From positions 1-36,945 of the forward strand of contig CACWOS010000031.1 of the NCBI GenBank assembly GCA_902762565.1: DNA of 36,945 bases, given 5' to 3'. A program made the position numbers and the translations under genes. Positions 16,396 through 26,113 of the stretch are shown piece after piece (within the stretch, counting starts at the first letter, position 1; each line of letters starts with the position of its first letter). The notes under the pieces were generated by a model. It was not told where the DNA came from and did not search any database. It saw nothing but the letters and a program-made list of their open reading frames with translations. Source of the DNA: an uncultured Prevotellaceae bacterium (GTDB lineage: Bacteria > Bacteroidota > Bacteroidia > Bacteroidales > Bacteroidaceae).

Positions 16396-17023
16396 CTACG
16401 AGGAACTACAGATTACCCTAAAGGATGTCTACGAGACAATGGGGTATCGGGATGCTGTGCCTGACGATGTAACTCAACAAGAGACACAAGCTGTCATTGA
16501 CGATGTACGTCGTTGGTTGCGTCCGCGATTCTGTTTTTTCGTTCTGCGCGAATTGCCCGCGTTTGACGTCGGACGGATTATTCTTCGACAACTTAAAGGT
16601 TCTGAGGCCTATACCTTATTTATATGTACAGCAGGCAAGGAATACGAGGCCTATCAACAACGACTCAAAGAAGAGGGGGACATGGTACGTGTTTTTATAG
16701 CCGACTCGCTGGGGTCTGTCATTGCTGAGAAGACCGCCGACCAGATGGAACGCTGCCTGCAGGAGAGCATCAACAAACTTGGCTGGCATCACACCAACCG
16801 TTTCTCACCAGGCTACTGTGGTTGGCACGTCTCACAACAACAACGACTCTTTCCACTCTTTGAAGGACATACCTGCGGTGTCAGTCTTACCGACTCATCA
16901 CTCATGGTGCCCATCAAATCCGTTAGCGGCATTATTGGCATAGGTCAAGAAGTCCGCAAGCTTGATTATACCTGCGGACTCTGCAATTTTGAGAAATGTT
17001 ATAAACGAAAGGCTAAACAATAG
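16376..17023 (+). CDS. Stand-alone MetH activation-domain protein (B12 reactivation)
   Basis: This 215-aa protein has the fold region of the C-terminal S-adenosylmethionine-binding domain of cobalamin-dependent methionine synthase. The signature SPGYCGWHVSQQQRLF is clear. A Cys-rich end (YTCGLCNFEKCYKR) is extra. In MetH this domain permits reductive methylation of inactive cob(II)alamin. Stand-alone versions serve split MetH enzymes, reported for example in Bacteroides, or other methyltransferases. The gene overlaps the UroD-like gene by 20 bp, so the two are probably made together. The Cys-rich tail could bind an Fe-S cluster for reduction; that is inference. Confidence 0.87.
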   Translation: MTEKTLDYEELQITLKDVYETMGYRDAVPDDVTQQETQAVIDDVRRWLRPRFCFFVLRELPAFDVGRIILRQLKGSEAYTLFICTAGKEYEAYQQRLKEEGDMVRVFIADSLGSVIAEKTADQMERCLQESINKLGWHHTNRFSPGYCGWHVSQQQRLFPLFEGHTCGVSLTDSSLMVPIKSVSGIIGIGQEVRKLDYTCGLCNFEKCYKRKAKQ

Positions 17024-17031
17024 CTCTTTTG

Positions 17032-18243
17032 CTACTTTTCGCCCTCCGTTTCCACTATTGGTTTCTCAGGATTTATAAAGACAAAGAGCACGGCACTGAC
17101 AATCAGCATAACCGCAATCATATAAAGCGGCAGATTGTAGTTTCCAGATTGCTGTACCAATTCACCAAACAATATACCACAGCAAAAACCACCTATATTG
17201 CCCGCCGTATTCATAGCACCACTCAACGTGCCAGCATGGCGCTTACCCAAGTCAATGCACAGTGCCCAGGCCGATGGTAGCATCAGGTCAAAGATACCAA
17301 AACACAGCGACAGGAATACGAATACAGCCATCTTACCTGGAATGAACGCGGCCAAGAACATACACACTGCAGAAATTGATAAAGATGTAGAACCTAACGC
17401 TTTACGACCAATCCTCACACCATACCTTTTAGTTAGTTTATCAGTCAGATGGCCACCTGCAATATTACCTATCATGCTCATAATGAAAGGCACAGCAACG
17501 GCATACGTTAGCTCCGATTTCTCGAAGCCACGTCCTAGTTCCATGAATGTGGGAAACCATGAGAAGAAAAACCACGAGCCGAAGGCATAAAAGAAATACA
17601 TGGCACAAATAAGCCAGAACTGTTTGTTGCACAACAATAGGCGCCAGTTAATACTTGTACTTTGAGTAGCATTCGTTCTACTACTCTGACTCGGGTCGCG
17701 ATAATACCAATACCATACAAGGGCCCAGATAACGCCCAGCGCTCCCAACAGATAGAAAGCAGCACGCCAGCCAACCCACATCATGACAGGAATCACGACG
17801 AACGGTGTCAAGGCACCGCCCATACGTGAAGCAGCCCAAACATAACCTTGCGCCTTGCCTACCTCGCCTTTCTCAAACCAGCGACTGATGACACCAGTAC
17901 TGCAAGGTGACGAACCCGCTTCGCCTATACCGAATAGGAAACGAATCATAATGAGTGTAGCCAGACCGCCTGCCATACCAGTAAAGGCTGTAAAAGCTGA
18001 CCACCACAACACTATGATGGCCAAGATTTTACGGTGCCCAAAACTATCGCCCAACGCACCTACAGGAATCTGAAGCAAACCATAGCTTAGAATAAAAGCA
18101 CTCTGTACGTAGCCCCACTCAGATGGCGACAAACCTAGGTCGTGCATGATGCTCGACCCTGCCACACTGATATTGATACGATCCAGAAACGTCACCATGC
18201 CCAAAATGACGAGCATGGCTAGGATCACGTTTTTCCTGCTCAT
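17032..18243 (-). CDS. MFS transporter, ACS (anion:cation symporter) family
   Basis: A 403-aa, 12-helix major facilitator. The N-terminal signature FLDRINISVAG, the loop GDSFGHRK and GIGEAGSSPCSTGVISRWF are typical of the ACS family (hexuronate, glucarate, galactonate and similar organic anions). It overlaps the racemase-like gene upstream by 4 bp, so they form an operon. It converges on the MetH-activation gene with 8 bp between stops. A sugar-acid or dicarboxylate substrate is likely but not proven. Confidence 0.9.
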   Translation of the reverse strand: MSRKNVILAMLVILGMVTFLDRINISVAGSSIMHDLGLSPSEWGYVQSAFILSYGLLQIPVGALGDSFGHRKILAIIVLWWSAFTAFTGMAGGLATLIMIRFLFGIGEAGSSPCSTGVISRWFEKGEVGKAQGYVWAASRMGGALTPFVVIPVMMWVGWRAAFYLLGALGVIWALVWYWYYRDPSQSSRTNATQSTSINWRLLLCNKQFWLICAMYFFYAFGSWFFFSWFPTFMELGRGFEKSELTYAVAVPFIMSMIGNIAGGHLTDKLTKRYGVRIGRKALGSTSLSISAVCMFLAAFIPGKMAVFVFLSLCFGIFDLMLPSAWALCIDLGKRHAGTLSGAMNTAGNIGGFCCGILFGELVQQSGNYNLPLYMIAVMLIVSAVLFVFINPEKPIVETEGEK

Positions 18244-18896
18244 AGTCCTAAGAACTTACGCAAGCCTTTGACGCCCAAGACTGGACTTGACAATACGGGC
18301 TTACCCGTCAGGTCAGAAAGTCGCTGTTCCATACGCGCCATGGAGCCTTGTGCCAACACGAAAGCATCTACCTGATTGGCAATACGCCCGGCAGCCTCAG
18401 CTATCAGCCGGTCGTGTGTCTCACCATCTCCACTCTGCCCAGCGGCAAAGGCACCATCGGCTAGTCCTTCCACCAACGTTACTTCCCTACCAACCTTCTT
18501 GGCTTCGTTCTTCAGCAAGCGACACGTTGGGTCGAGTGTCGTAGGCAACGTGGAGATGACACCAATACGGTTGTATACAGCTACAGCCTGTGCTGCCATC
18601 GGTTGGTCAATACGAAATACGGGGATAGGGGCATACGTGTTGCCATAGTCAGCAACATCACCCACACTCGAACACGTGTTAAAAACCACATCAGCACCAG
18701 CGTCAGCAGCCGCATTATAATACGCCAGCAAACGACGTCTCACGGCAGGTGTTACCATATTATTGGCTATCACCTCTTTAATTAATGACGAGTCTGCTAT
18801 GTGGTTTACGTTTACCTCAGGCAGCAATTCAGCAAAAGTCTTGGTCAAGGGCTCCACTAGAGCCATTGCCGTGTGTACACAAATTACGTTAATCAT
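18240..18896 (-). CDS. Asp/Glu racemase-superfamily protein with a single catalytic Cys
   Basis: This 218-aa protein has the racemase-superfamily fold. The first catalytic site FNTCSSVGD (Cys75) is present. The second site, usually GCTH or similar, reads LAQGSMARM, so Ser185 appears to replace the Cys. Racemases use both Cys; family members with other chemistry, such as arylmalonate decarboxylase, use one. This gene is therefore more likely a lyase, isomerase or decarboxylase-type member than an amino acid racemase. It leads the operon with the ACS transporter. The promoter overlaps that of pepT. Confidence 0.8.
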   Translation of the reverse strand: MINVICVHTAMALVEPLTKTFAELLPEVNVNHIADSSLIKEVIANNMVTPAVRRRLLAYYNAAADAGADVVFNTCSSVGDVADYGNTYAPIPVFRIDQPMAAQAVAVYNRIGVISTLPTTLDPTCRLLKNEAKKVGREVTLVEGLADGAFAAGQSGDGETHDRLIAEAAGRIANQVDAFVLAQGSMARMEQRLSDLTGKPVLSSPVLGVKGLRKFLGL

Positions 18897-18922
18897 TAGT
18901 TTTTGAATGTTTTAGTCGTTTA

Positions 18923-18962
18923 TTTTTGCAAAAGTACAAAAAAAATCGTACCTTTGCAAAAA
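18923..18962. promoter_or_regulatory. Overlapping symmetric divergent promoters (racemase operon / pepT)
   Basis: Plus strand: TTTG 18925-18928, 20 bp, TACCTTTG 18949-18956. Minus strand: TTTG (complement of 18957-18960), 20 bp, TACTTTTG (complement of 18929-18936). The two 15-bp arms 18923-18937 and 18948-18962 are inverted copies with one mismatch. Each promoter's -33 box abuts the other's -7 box. Confidence 0.8.
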
Positions 18963-18978
18963 ATAAGCTAAATAAATT

Positions 18979-20205
18979 ATGGATATTACAGAAAGATTTC
19001 TGAACTACACGAAATTTGATACACAGTCGGCAGAAGACAGCCAGACTGTGCCGAGTACAAGTAAACAACTGATTTTTGCAGAATACCTTAAGAAAGAACT
19101 GGAGCGCGAAGGTCTGGATGACGTGGAGATGGACGAAAAGGGCTATATTTACGCTACCTTGAAGGCCAATACAAAGGACAAGGTGCCCACAATCGGTTTC
19201 ATTTCACATTACGACACGAGCCCCGACTGCAGCGGTGCCGACATCAAGCCACAAATCGTGAAGAACTACGACGGTAGCGACATCCTGCTGTCAGACGGCA
19301 TTGTGTCGAGTCCGAAGAAGTTTCCAGAACTGTTGTTGCATGTAGGCGAAGACCTCATCGTAACCGATGGAACGACGCTCTTAGGTGCCGACGACAAGGC
19401 AGGTATTGCTGAAATCATACAAGCAATGGTATATCTGCAGGAACACAAGGACATCAAACATGGCAAGATTCGTGTGGCCTTCAATCCTGACGAAGAAATA
19501 GGTATGGGAGCTCATCACTTCGACGTTGAAAAGTTCGGTTGCGAATGGGCTTATACAATGGACGGTGGTGACGTTGGCGAGCTGGAGTTCGAGAACTTCA
19601 ACGCTGCCTCGGCCAAGATTACCATCAAAGGTGTCAGTGTACATCCAGGCTATGCGAAAGGCAAAATGGTGAACGCCAATGCCTTGGCTGCCGAGTTTGC
19701 AAAGATGCTGCCTGAGGACGAAACACCAGAAACAACAGAAGGCTATCAAGGTTTTTACCATCTGTTAGGTATAACATCCAACATCGAACAGGCCAAGCTC
19801 TCTTATATCATCCGCGACCATGACCGCGAGAAGTTCGAGGATCGCAAACGCTTCGTACAGCGTTGTGCCGAACAGATGAACGAGAAGTATGGTGAAGGGA
19901 CGGTTGAAGCTATCGTTTCAGACCAATATTACAATATGAAGGAAAAGATTGAGCCTGATGCCATGCACGTCATTGACTTGGTGCTCAAGGCCATGCAGGA
20001 AGTTGGTGTCAGTCCGAAGGTACGTCCCATTCGTGGCGGTACGGACGGTGCCCAGTTGTCCTTCAAGGGTCTGCCCTGTCCCAACATCTTTGCTGGCGGC
20101 ATCAATTTTCACGGCCCCTACGAATTCGTGCCCATTCAGTCCATGGAGAAAGCAATGCAGGTTATCGTAAAAATCTGTCAATTAGTCGGAGAATATAATG
20201 GCTGA
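18979..20205 (+). CDS. pepT: Peptidase T (tripeptide aminopeptidase)
   Basis: A 408-aa M20B metallopeptidase that removes N-terminal residues from tripeptides in the cytoplasm. It has zinc-site motifs [18 protein letters not shown] and [11 protein letters not shown], the family [14 protein letters not shown] block and the C-terminal NFHGPYEF histidine. Length is normal. The start follows a consensus promoter directly. The last 8 bp overlap the next gene, a cation antiporter, so the two are cotranscribed. Confidence 0.96.
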   Translation: MDITERFLNYTKFDTQSAEDSQTVPSTSKQLIFAEYLKKELEREGLDDVEMDEKGYIYATLKANTKDKVPTIGFISHYDTSPDCSGADIKPQIVKNYDGSDILLSDGIVSSPKKFPELLLHVGEDLIVTDGTTLLGADDKAGIAEIIQAMVYLQEHKDIKHGKIRVAFNPDEEIGMGAHHFDVEKFGCEWAYTMDGGDVGELEFENFNAASAKITIKGVSVHPGYAKGKMVNANALAAEFAKMLPEDETPETTEGYQGFYHLLGITSNIEQAKLSYIIRDHDREKFEDRKRFVQRCAEQMNEKYGEGTVEAIVSDQYYNMKEKIEPDAMHVIDLVLKAMQEVGVSPKVRPIRGGTDGAQLSFKGLPCPNIFAGGINFHGPYEFVPIQSMEKAMQVIVKICQLVGEYNG

Positions 20206-22459
20206 ACTACCCACCATGATACAAGACCTAGCCCTGATTCTGATCGTGGCTGGTATTGTGACACTCGTCTTCAAGCGACTGAAACAACCCTTGGTGCTAG
20301 GTTATATCGTGGCTGGTTTCCTCGTATCGCCGCACATGCCCTATACTGCTAGCGTGGCGGATGCAGAAAACGTCCAGTTATGGGCTGACATCGGCGTCAT
20401 GTTCTTGTTGTTTTCGCTGGGACTTGACTTCTCATTCAAGAAAATTTTGAAGATGGGGGCTTCACCCATTATTTCGGCTATAACCATCATCTTCGCCATG
20501 TCAATGCTGGGTGTTTGCGTGGGTCACGCCTTCGGTTGGTCGAAGATGGACTGCATCTTCCTTGGTGGAATGTTGGCCATGAGTTCCACCACTATTATTT
20601 ATAAGGCCTTCGACGACCTCGGTCTACGGCAACAGCAGTTTGCCGGACTCGTCATGTCGGTACTCATCCTAGAAGACATTCTGGCTATCGTCATGATGGT
20701 CATGCTGAGCGCTATTGCCTCGGGCAACAATCCCGATGGCGGACAGATGTTGGGTTCTGTCATGAAGATAGGCTTCTTCCTGATCTTGTGGCTGGTGGTT
20801 GGCATCTTTGCCATTCCCCTCTTTCTGCGTTCCGTACGCAAGCTGATTAATCCCGAAGTGCTGCTCATCGTGTCGCTGGGCATGTGCTGCGGCATGGCAG
20901 TATTCTCGACAAAGGTAGGTTTTTCTTCTGCTTTCGGTGCATTCATCATGGGAAGCATCTTAGCTGAAACGGTGGAAGCCGAGAAGATAGAGAAACTTGT
21001 AGAACCCGTGAAGAACCTGTTTGGTGCCATCTTCTTTGTATCTGTGGGCATGCTCGTCGACCCGCAAATCCTCATCAGCTACGCCTTCCCTATCATAGCG
21101 CTCGTGCTCACCATCCTCATTGGACAGGCTGTATTCGGCTCATTTTCGTTCATGCTAGGAGGCGAAAGTCTGAAGTCTGCCATGCGTTGCGGCTTCTCAA
21201 TGGCGCAGATTGGTGAATTCTCGTTCATCATCGCCTCACTGGGCCTGTCTCTAAGCGTCATTAGCGACTTCCTCTATCCGGTAGTTGTAGCCGTGTCTGT
21301 TATAACAACTTTCCTCACCCCTTACATGATACGACTTGCCACACCAGCTTACAGTGTCATCGAGAACAGGTTGCCCTCAAGGCTTATTAACACGCTTAAC
21401 CAGCTGTCAATGAGTCATCCGAACTCGCAGAAGGAAAGCCTATGGAAACGTTTGCTGACCCAGATGGCTATGAATACGTTGGTATATAGCATTTTGTCGT
21501 CGGCAGCTATAGCACTCATGTTCACTTTCTTCCTGCCTTTCATGCGAAAGCTGTTACCTGGCTGGGAGCTACACTGGTATGCCAACGCCATTACGGGTGT
21601 TCTGACTGTTATATTCATCTCACCGTTCTTGCGTGCCATGGTGATGAAAAAGAATCGCTCAGAGGAATGGAAGGCGCTATGGGCCGAGAGCAACCGCAAC
21701 CGTTTGCCCCTGCTGTTTACCATTCTGGTACGTGCCACCGTTGCTGTCAGTTTCATCTTCTATATCTGCCACTATCTGAGTCGTTTCAGCAATGCCATCA
21801 TGATTACGCTGGGCGTCATTGCCGTTGCACTCATGATCTTATCGCGTACGGTGAAGCGCCGCAGCATCGTACTGGAGCGCCTGTTTGTGAATAATCTGCG
21901 CAGTCGTGACATAGAGGCACAGGTACATGGCAAGAAACGTCCGCTCTATGAAGGGCGACTGCTGGATCGCGACATCCATATTGCTGACTTCGAGGTGCCG
22001 TTTAATTCTATGTGGATGGGTAGCTCACTGAAAGAGCTGAACCTAGGCAAGAAATACGGCATACACATTAGCAGCATCCTTCGTGGCGGACTACGTATGA
22101 ACATCCCCGATGGCGACTATGTTCTCTTCCCTTGCGACAGACTGCAAGTGATTGGCAGCGACGAACAGTTGGCTAATTTTTCCCACGCTCTGGAGACAGA
22201 CATCATACAGGAAGACCTGAAGTTAGAGAATCGCGAGATGAAGTTGCGTCAAGTCATCATTAGTAAGACGAGTCCCTTTGTTGGCAAGACGTTGGAAGAA
22301 AGTGGCATCCGCAGCATTTACGGTTGCATGGTGGTCGGACTGGAAGAAGGAAAAGAGAATCTGTCGTCAGTCAATCCGAAGCGACGTTTCAAGGAAGGCG
22401 ATATTGTCTGGCTTGTTGGCGAGCAGGAGTCACTCTCATCTCTCAACTCCAAACTCTAA
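20198..22459 (+). CDS. Kef-type (CPA2) cation/proton antiporter with two TrkA_C-like domains
   Basis: This 753-aa inner-membrane protein has the CPA2 core of about 12-13 helices (1-390), with LGLDFS and a helix bearing [10 protein letters not shown] second membrane segment follows (about 420-570). Two cytoplasmic TrkA_C/RCK_C-like regions end the protein (about 590-665 and 670-753, the latter with [14 protein letters not shown] and GDIVWLVG). There is no RCK_N (NAD-binding) domain as in KefB/C. K+ or Na+ exchange for protons is likely. The start overlaps pepT by 8 bp. Its stop is 5 bp from the stop of convergent lptD, and the shared end is built of 7-bp repeat units (22442-22469). Confidence 0.9.
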   Translation: MAELPTMIQDLALILIVAGIVTLVFKRLKQPLVLGYIVAGFLVSPHMPYTASVADAENVQLWADIGVMFLLFSLGLDFSFKKILKMGASPIISAITIIFAMSMLGVCVGHAFGWSKMDCIFLGGMLAMSSTTIIYKAFDDLGLRQQQFAGLVMSVLILEDILAIVMMVMLSAIASGNNPDGGQMLGSVMKIGFFLILWLVVGIFAIPLFLRSVRKLINPEVLLIVSLGMCCGMAVFSTKVGFSSAFGAFIMGSILAETVEAEKIEKLVEPVKNLFGAIFFVSVGMLVDPQILISYAFPIIALVLTILIGQAVFGSFSFMLGGESLKSAMRCGFSMAQIGEFSFIIASLGLSLSVISDFLYPVVVAVSVITTFLTPYMIRLATPAYSVIENRLPSRLINTLNQLSMSHPNSQKESLWKRLLTQMAMNTLVYSILSSAAIALMFTFFLPFMRKLLPGWELHWYANAITGVLTVIFISPFLRAMVMKKNRSEEWKALWAESNRNRLPLLFTILVRATVAVSFIFYICHYLSRFSNAIMITLGVIAVALMILSRTVKRRSIVLERLFVNNLRSRDIEAQVHGKKRPLYEGRLLDRDIHIADFEVPFNSMWMGSSLKELNLGKKYGIHISSILRGGLRMNIPDGDYVLFPCDRLQVIGSDEQLANFSHALETDIIQEDLKLENREMKLRQVIISKTSPFVGKTLEESGIRSIYGCMVVGLEEGKENLSSVNPKRRFKEGDIVWLVGEQESLSSLNSKL

Positions 22460-22469
22460 ACTCCTTAAT
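22442..22469. repeat. 7-bp repeat units at a convergent gene junction
   Basis: Units CTCAACT, CCAAACT, CTAAACT and CCTTAAT run through the last codons of the antiporter, the 5-bp gap and the stop of lptD. Confidence 0.6.
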
Positions 22470-25356
22470 ACCATTGTACAGCATTAGAGTAGCTGGAGCG
22501 CTTGTCGTACTTCAGTGCATCGGTCAGCGTAGCAGCATTACAACGGAACGAGAAGTTGTAGCTCGTGTAAGGTGCCAGCACCAATGAGCACGACATATTG
22601 AAGCAGTGCAGATCACGACTGAGCGATGCCGTTGTCATGGATATCTTCTTGTTCTCGAAATCATAGCCTGACGAGAACGAGATGTTCCAACCATCAGCAA
22701 GACGAACGCTACCAGCAAAGTTCATGTTTTGCGTAAACTTATAGGGATAGCGCATCGTGTTATAGTTGAAGCGTCCGCTAGTATTTTCACGCATGGTGAT
22801 ACCGTAGCCTATAGTGAACGTCCAAGGTATCGAGAATTTCATGTAACCATCCTCATCGGTTTCAGCCATGCCGGCTTCTTTCTTGCTGGCTCCGTGCTTG
22901 GCTGCTTCCATGTCTGGGTCTATATTGGTATCGACACCCGTGTCGTATTCTTCCTTCTTGCCTTTGTCGTCTTTATCCTTGTCTTTATCAGTCTTCTTAC
23001 CTGTTATCCAGTTGATAAAGTTCATGACCTTCTTATTATCCAACGTATAAGAGAGGTTTTTCGACATACCCTGAAAACGTCCGAAGCGTCCTTTGCTATA
23101 CTCCGTGCGGTTACCGACATAAGGACGGGCACCCACAGAGTCAGCCTCGTAGGCATAGGTGGCAAAGCGGGCATTCAAGTTAAACGTGGTATTCTTGCCG
23201 AACTTCAGACGAATGTTGGTGTTCAGGTCGCTCCAAGGTTTCTCCTTTGCAGCAATGTCGTACGACATATTAGCACTCAACTCGTCAATCAGGCTGATTT
23301 TTATCAGCGAGTCTTCCTTGTTGCGCCATTTCATTTCCACGTTATTCGATATGGACATCGCAATACTTCCGCTCATATTCTTGCCTGGCGGACTGAACAT
23401 CGTACCCGTATAAGGAGAGTATTCCACCAACGACACATTTCCATCTTTATCCGTTTTCAGATAGGTGTCATAATAACTGCTACGCGACCCACCGCCGTAG
23501 CTTGGCGTATAGCTGAATGACACCGTAGGGGTAAAGACATGACGGATACGGTCTATTCTGCTACCGAATATTTTGCGGTTGGGAATATAGAAGCCGTATA
23601 GCCTTGTAGTAGCACTCAGACTAGTGTTCCAGTCATAGATATTATAGAATCCCGTCAGCGTATCAACAATTTCCTTCTGTTTGTCGATATCCCATGAACG
23701 CGAGAACTTCTGCGTCAGCATCTTGTCATTGAAGTTAAAGGCTGCCGTCAGATTCAGATATTTAAGAACGCTGAAACTGAAATCAGTCTTGATAGCATGG
23801 CTGAAACCATTCTTCCAGTCCTTGGCCAGACTCGACTTAAACAACTTCTCTTCTTTCGTCGAGATGCGGTTTTCAAAATGTCCGGTATAAGTGAACGATA
23901 TTTTCTCGTACCAACGGTCATCGCCAACTTTCTTCTTACGTTTGAAAGGATAGCGTTTCGACATTGATATGGTCACGTTGGGCAGCGTCAGCGTTACTAT
24001 CGAATCTCGCATATTCTGCGTTGCATTGACATCCGTCGATACGTTCAGGCCAATATTGCTGAACGTGAAGCCCATTGATATAGAAGAGGTACGGGTGGTC
24101 TGCGTACGCGCCTGCGGATTATACATTGACCCCAGGTCGTTCTGTTCGAAACTTGACGAGGCATAGTTGACACTGGCACGCAACGTCCTGTACGGCACGG
24201 CCTTGGCGTCCTGATTATGACTCCACTGCAGCTTGAAGCTCGTTGACTTCGTATAGTCAGGCATGTTCTTCTCGCCATTGATGGTCGTCTGATAATCAAA
24301 CAGGAACGAGCCACTATACTTGTAACGCTTCCTATAGTTCGATGCGGCTTTAATGCCCCACGAGCCCTTCGTATAAATCTCGCCCAACAGCTTCAAGTCC
24401 ATCTTATCGTTGATGGCAAAGTAATAGCCACCATCACGCAAATAGAAACCTCGCGAAGTCTCATCACCATAGGTCGGCATAATGAAACCGCTGGAGTAGC
24501 TCTTGGTAAATGGGAAGAAGCCATAGGGTACCGCCAACGGCAACGGCACATCAGCCACCACCAGATAGGTTGGTCCGAACACCACATCCTTGCCGGGACG
24601 CACCTTCGCACGCGACATGGCAAAGTAAAAGTCGGGGTGCGGCAGGTCACAAGTCGTATATCGGCCGTGATACAGGAACATGTCACCATTGGCGCCACGC
24701 TTCGATATTTCCGAAGTCATGAAACCGTCGTCCTGTTGCGTATAGGCATTGTTTATCAGACCCTTCTTCGTCTTGAAGTTAAATGCCATCGTGTCGGTTT
24801 CATAAGTATCATTGCCCATCTTAAAAACAGGTGTACCGAACTTCTGACCGCTTGTGTCACGCGAACCAGTAGCATGTACCAGACTGGAGTCCATTGACAT
24901 AAATATCTGGTCACTCTCCAAGTCCATATTCTCATAGGTCACGTGCGACTTACCATAGAGACGGGCAAGTCCCGTAGAAGCCTCATAGGTCATCGAGTCC
25001 TCTGCCGAATAAGTCACGGGGGCGTCAATACCGTTCTTGCGCTGTCTATTGAGTGAGTCGGCATACAGCGAGTCGTCAATAGCCTTATTTCGTTTCCAAA
25101 TCAGCAGCTGCAGCGAGTCCATGCCTACCGTGTCAGCCAGCACAGAGTCCTTCGGGGCTATAGAATCCAAAGAATCTACAGCTGCAGTATCTATAGGATT
25201 TATAGGAACCACAGGATCTATCGTATCCTGCGGCACAGAGTCCACCGCAACAGAATCCTGCGCCTCACCCAAGCCGGTAAAGCGCAGATTAGGCACGCCT
25301 GCCATGATGAAAACCATGACGAAAAGCAGCAGAAATATGAGCGTTTTTCTTCTCAC
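22465..25356 (-). CDS. lptD: LPS-assembly outer-membrane protein LptD
   Basis: This 963-aa outer-membrane protein inserts LPS into the outer leaflet with LptE. A signal anchor or peptide (1-20) precedes a low-complexity Asp/Ser/Val region (about 30-90). The OstA/LptA-like domain (about 110-220: ASTGLARLYGKSHVTYEN) is followed by a long beta-barrel whose C-terminal strands end SSYSNAVQWY. Length suits Bacteroidetes LptD. The start is GTG 25356; a -7 element (25362-25369) is so close that the mRNA may be leaderless. ATGs at residues 14 and 18 would cut the signal sequence and are less likely. An HD-domain gene lies upstream on the same strand. Confidence 0.9.
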   Translation of the reverse strand: MRRKTLIFLLLFVMVFIMAGVPNLRFTGLGEAQDSVAVDSVPQDTIDPVVPINPIDTAAVDSLDSIAPKDSVLADTVGMDSLQLLIWKRNKAIDDSLYADSLNRQRKNGIDAPVTYSAEDSMTYEASTGLARLYGKSHVTYENMDLESDQIFMSMDSSLVHATGSRDTSGQKFGTPVFKMGNDTYETDTMAFNFKTKKGLINNAYTQQDDGFMTSEISKRGANGDMFLYHGRYTTCDLPHPDFYFAMSRAKVRPGKDVVFGPTYLVVADVPLPLAVPYGFFPFTKSYSSGFIMPTYGDETSRGFYLRDGGYYFAINDKMDLKLLGEIYTKGSWGIKAASNYRKRYKYSGSFLFDYQTTINGEKNMPDYTKSTSFKLQWSHNQDAKAVPYRTLRASVNYASSSFEQNDLGSMYNPQARTQTTRTSSISMGFTFSNIGLNVSTDVNATQNMRDSIVTLTLPNVTISMSKRYPFKRKKKVGDDRWYEKISFTYTGHFENRISTKEEKLFKSSLAKDWKNGFSHAIKTDFSFSVLKYLNLTAAFNFNDKMLTQKFSRSWDIDKQKEIVDTLTGFYNIYDWNTSLSATTRLYGFYIPNRKIFGSRIDRIRHVFTPTVSFSYTPSYGGGSRSSYYDTYLKTDKDGNVSLVEYSPYTGTMFSPPGKNMSGSIAMSISNNVEMKWRNKEDSLIKISLIDELSANMSYDIAAKEKPWSDLNTNIRLKFGKNTTFNLNARFATYAYEADSVGARPYVGNRTEYSKGRFGRFQGMSKNLSYTLDNKKVMNFINWITGKKTDKDKDKDDKGKKEEYDTGVDTNIDPDMEAAKHGASKKEAGMAETDEDGYMKFSIPWTFTIGYGITMRENTSGRFNYNTMRYPYKFTQNMNFAGSVRLADGWNISFSSGYDFENKKISMTTASLSRDLHCFNMSCSLVLAPYTSYNFSFRCNAATLTDALKYDKRSSYSNAVQWY

Positions 25357-25361
25357 GGCTG

Positions 25362-25369
25362 CAAAATTA
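25362..25369 (-). promoter_or_regulatory. -7-like element abutting the lptD start
   Basis: TAATTTTG on the minus strand ends 5 bp before GTG 25356. If used, the transcript would start at or within a few bases of the start codon. Confidence 0.5.
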
Positions 25370-25435
25370 CAAATAATTTGTCGAATAACGCCAGCCTTTC
25401 GTGCATTTAACGTAAATTATTACGAATTATCAAGG

Positions 25436-25951
25436 CTATTCGAAGCGTTCAGACCATGAAAGGAACTTTTTCACGCCTTCACTGCCGAATTTCTCCAACG
25501 ACTGCGCCGTTTCCAACACGGTGCGGACATGGTCAGGGCTTGATTTGGAATAGAACTTGTCGGCATAACACACAATCTGCTCCTCCAACGTCTCTGGTTC
25601 ATAGCCTGGCAGTCCCGTTCCCGTATGGCGTTCACAGACGCGGGCATGACGTTCATATCCCAGCCAGCGCAATATCTCAGCACCAATCACGCCATGACGG
25701 ATGTAAGGCTCGTCACCGTGACAATGAATGGAAGGGGCATTGCATCGGAAGATACCAATGTCGTGCAGCATGGCGGCTTCTTCCAAGAACTGTATGTCGA
25801 CAGGCAGTTCCTTATGTTTTTTGGCTATCAGCAGACAGCGGTCAGCCACCTGCCGACTATGCTTCAACAACAACTGACGCAAAGCGGAAGATTCTTGCTC
25901 ACCGTTTTCTTCCTCAGGATAATATTTATTAATTATAGATAAATAGTCCAT
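25436..25951 (-). CDS. HD-domain phosphohydrolase
   Basis: This 171-aa cytoplasmic protein starts at ATG 25951 (MDYLSIINKYY). The HD metal site reads H in LLKHSRQVA, then MLHDIG, then H residues in YIRHGVIGAEIL and ERHTGTG. The family hydrolyses nucleotides or similar phosphate esters; the exact substrate is unknown. An upstream start at 26035 would lie across the promoter and is rejected. Gene order places it 79 bp upstream of lptD on the same strand, so partial cotranscription is possible. Confidence 0.85.
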   Translation of the reverse strand: MDYLSIINKYYPEEENGEQESSALRQLLLKHSRQVADRCLLIAKKHKELPVDIQFLEEAAMLHDIGIFRCNAPSIHCHGDEPYIRHGVIGAEILRWLGYERHARVCERHTGTGLPGYEPETLEEQIVCYADKFYSKSSPDHVRTVLETAQSLEKFGSEGVKKFLSWSERFE

Positions 25952-25981
25952 TGTTCTCTCATTCTTGTTACTTTCCGCATG

Positions 25982-25989
25982 CAAAATTA
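25982..25989 (-). promoter_or_regulatory. -7 element for the HD-domain gene
   Basis: TAATTTTG on the minus strand lies 30 bp upstream of ATG 25951; the -33 box is weak. Confidence 0.5.
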
Positions 25990-26056
25990 CAAAAAGAATT
26001 GCGAAATATTTCAATGTGTTGGCTATTTTTTGCAAAAGCTTAAAATTCTTTGTCTT

Positions 26057-26091
26057 TTTGCTCGCTTATTCATATCTTTTCGATATCTTTG
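26057..26091 (+). promoter_or_regulatory. Promoter for the phytase-like/PAP2 fusion
   Basis: TTTG 26057-26060 and TATCTTTG 26084-26091 are 23 bp apart, slightly long. The ATG follows at 26114. Confidence 0.6.
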
Positions 26092-26113
26092 TAGGCAAAT
26101 AACAAGTATTTTT

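Noticed and set aside
18979-20205. Possible dipeptidase or carboxypeptidase instead of PepT
   Set aside because: Length, the GADDKAG and [10 protein letters not shown] motifs and the N-terminal block match PepT better than other M20 members.
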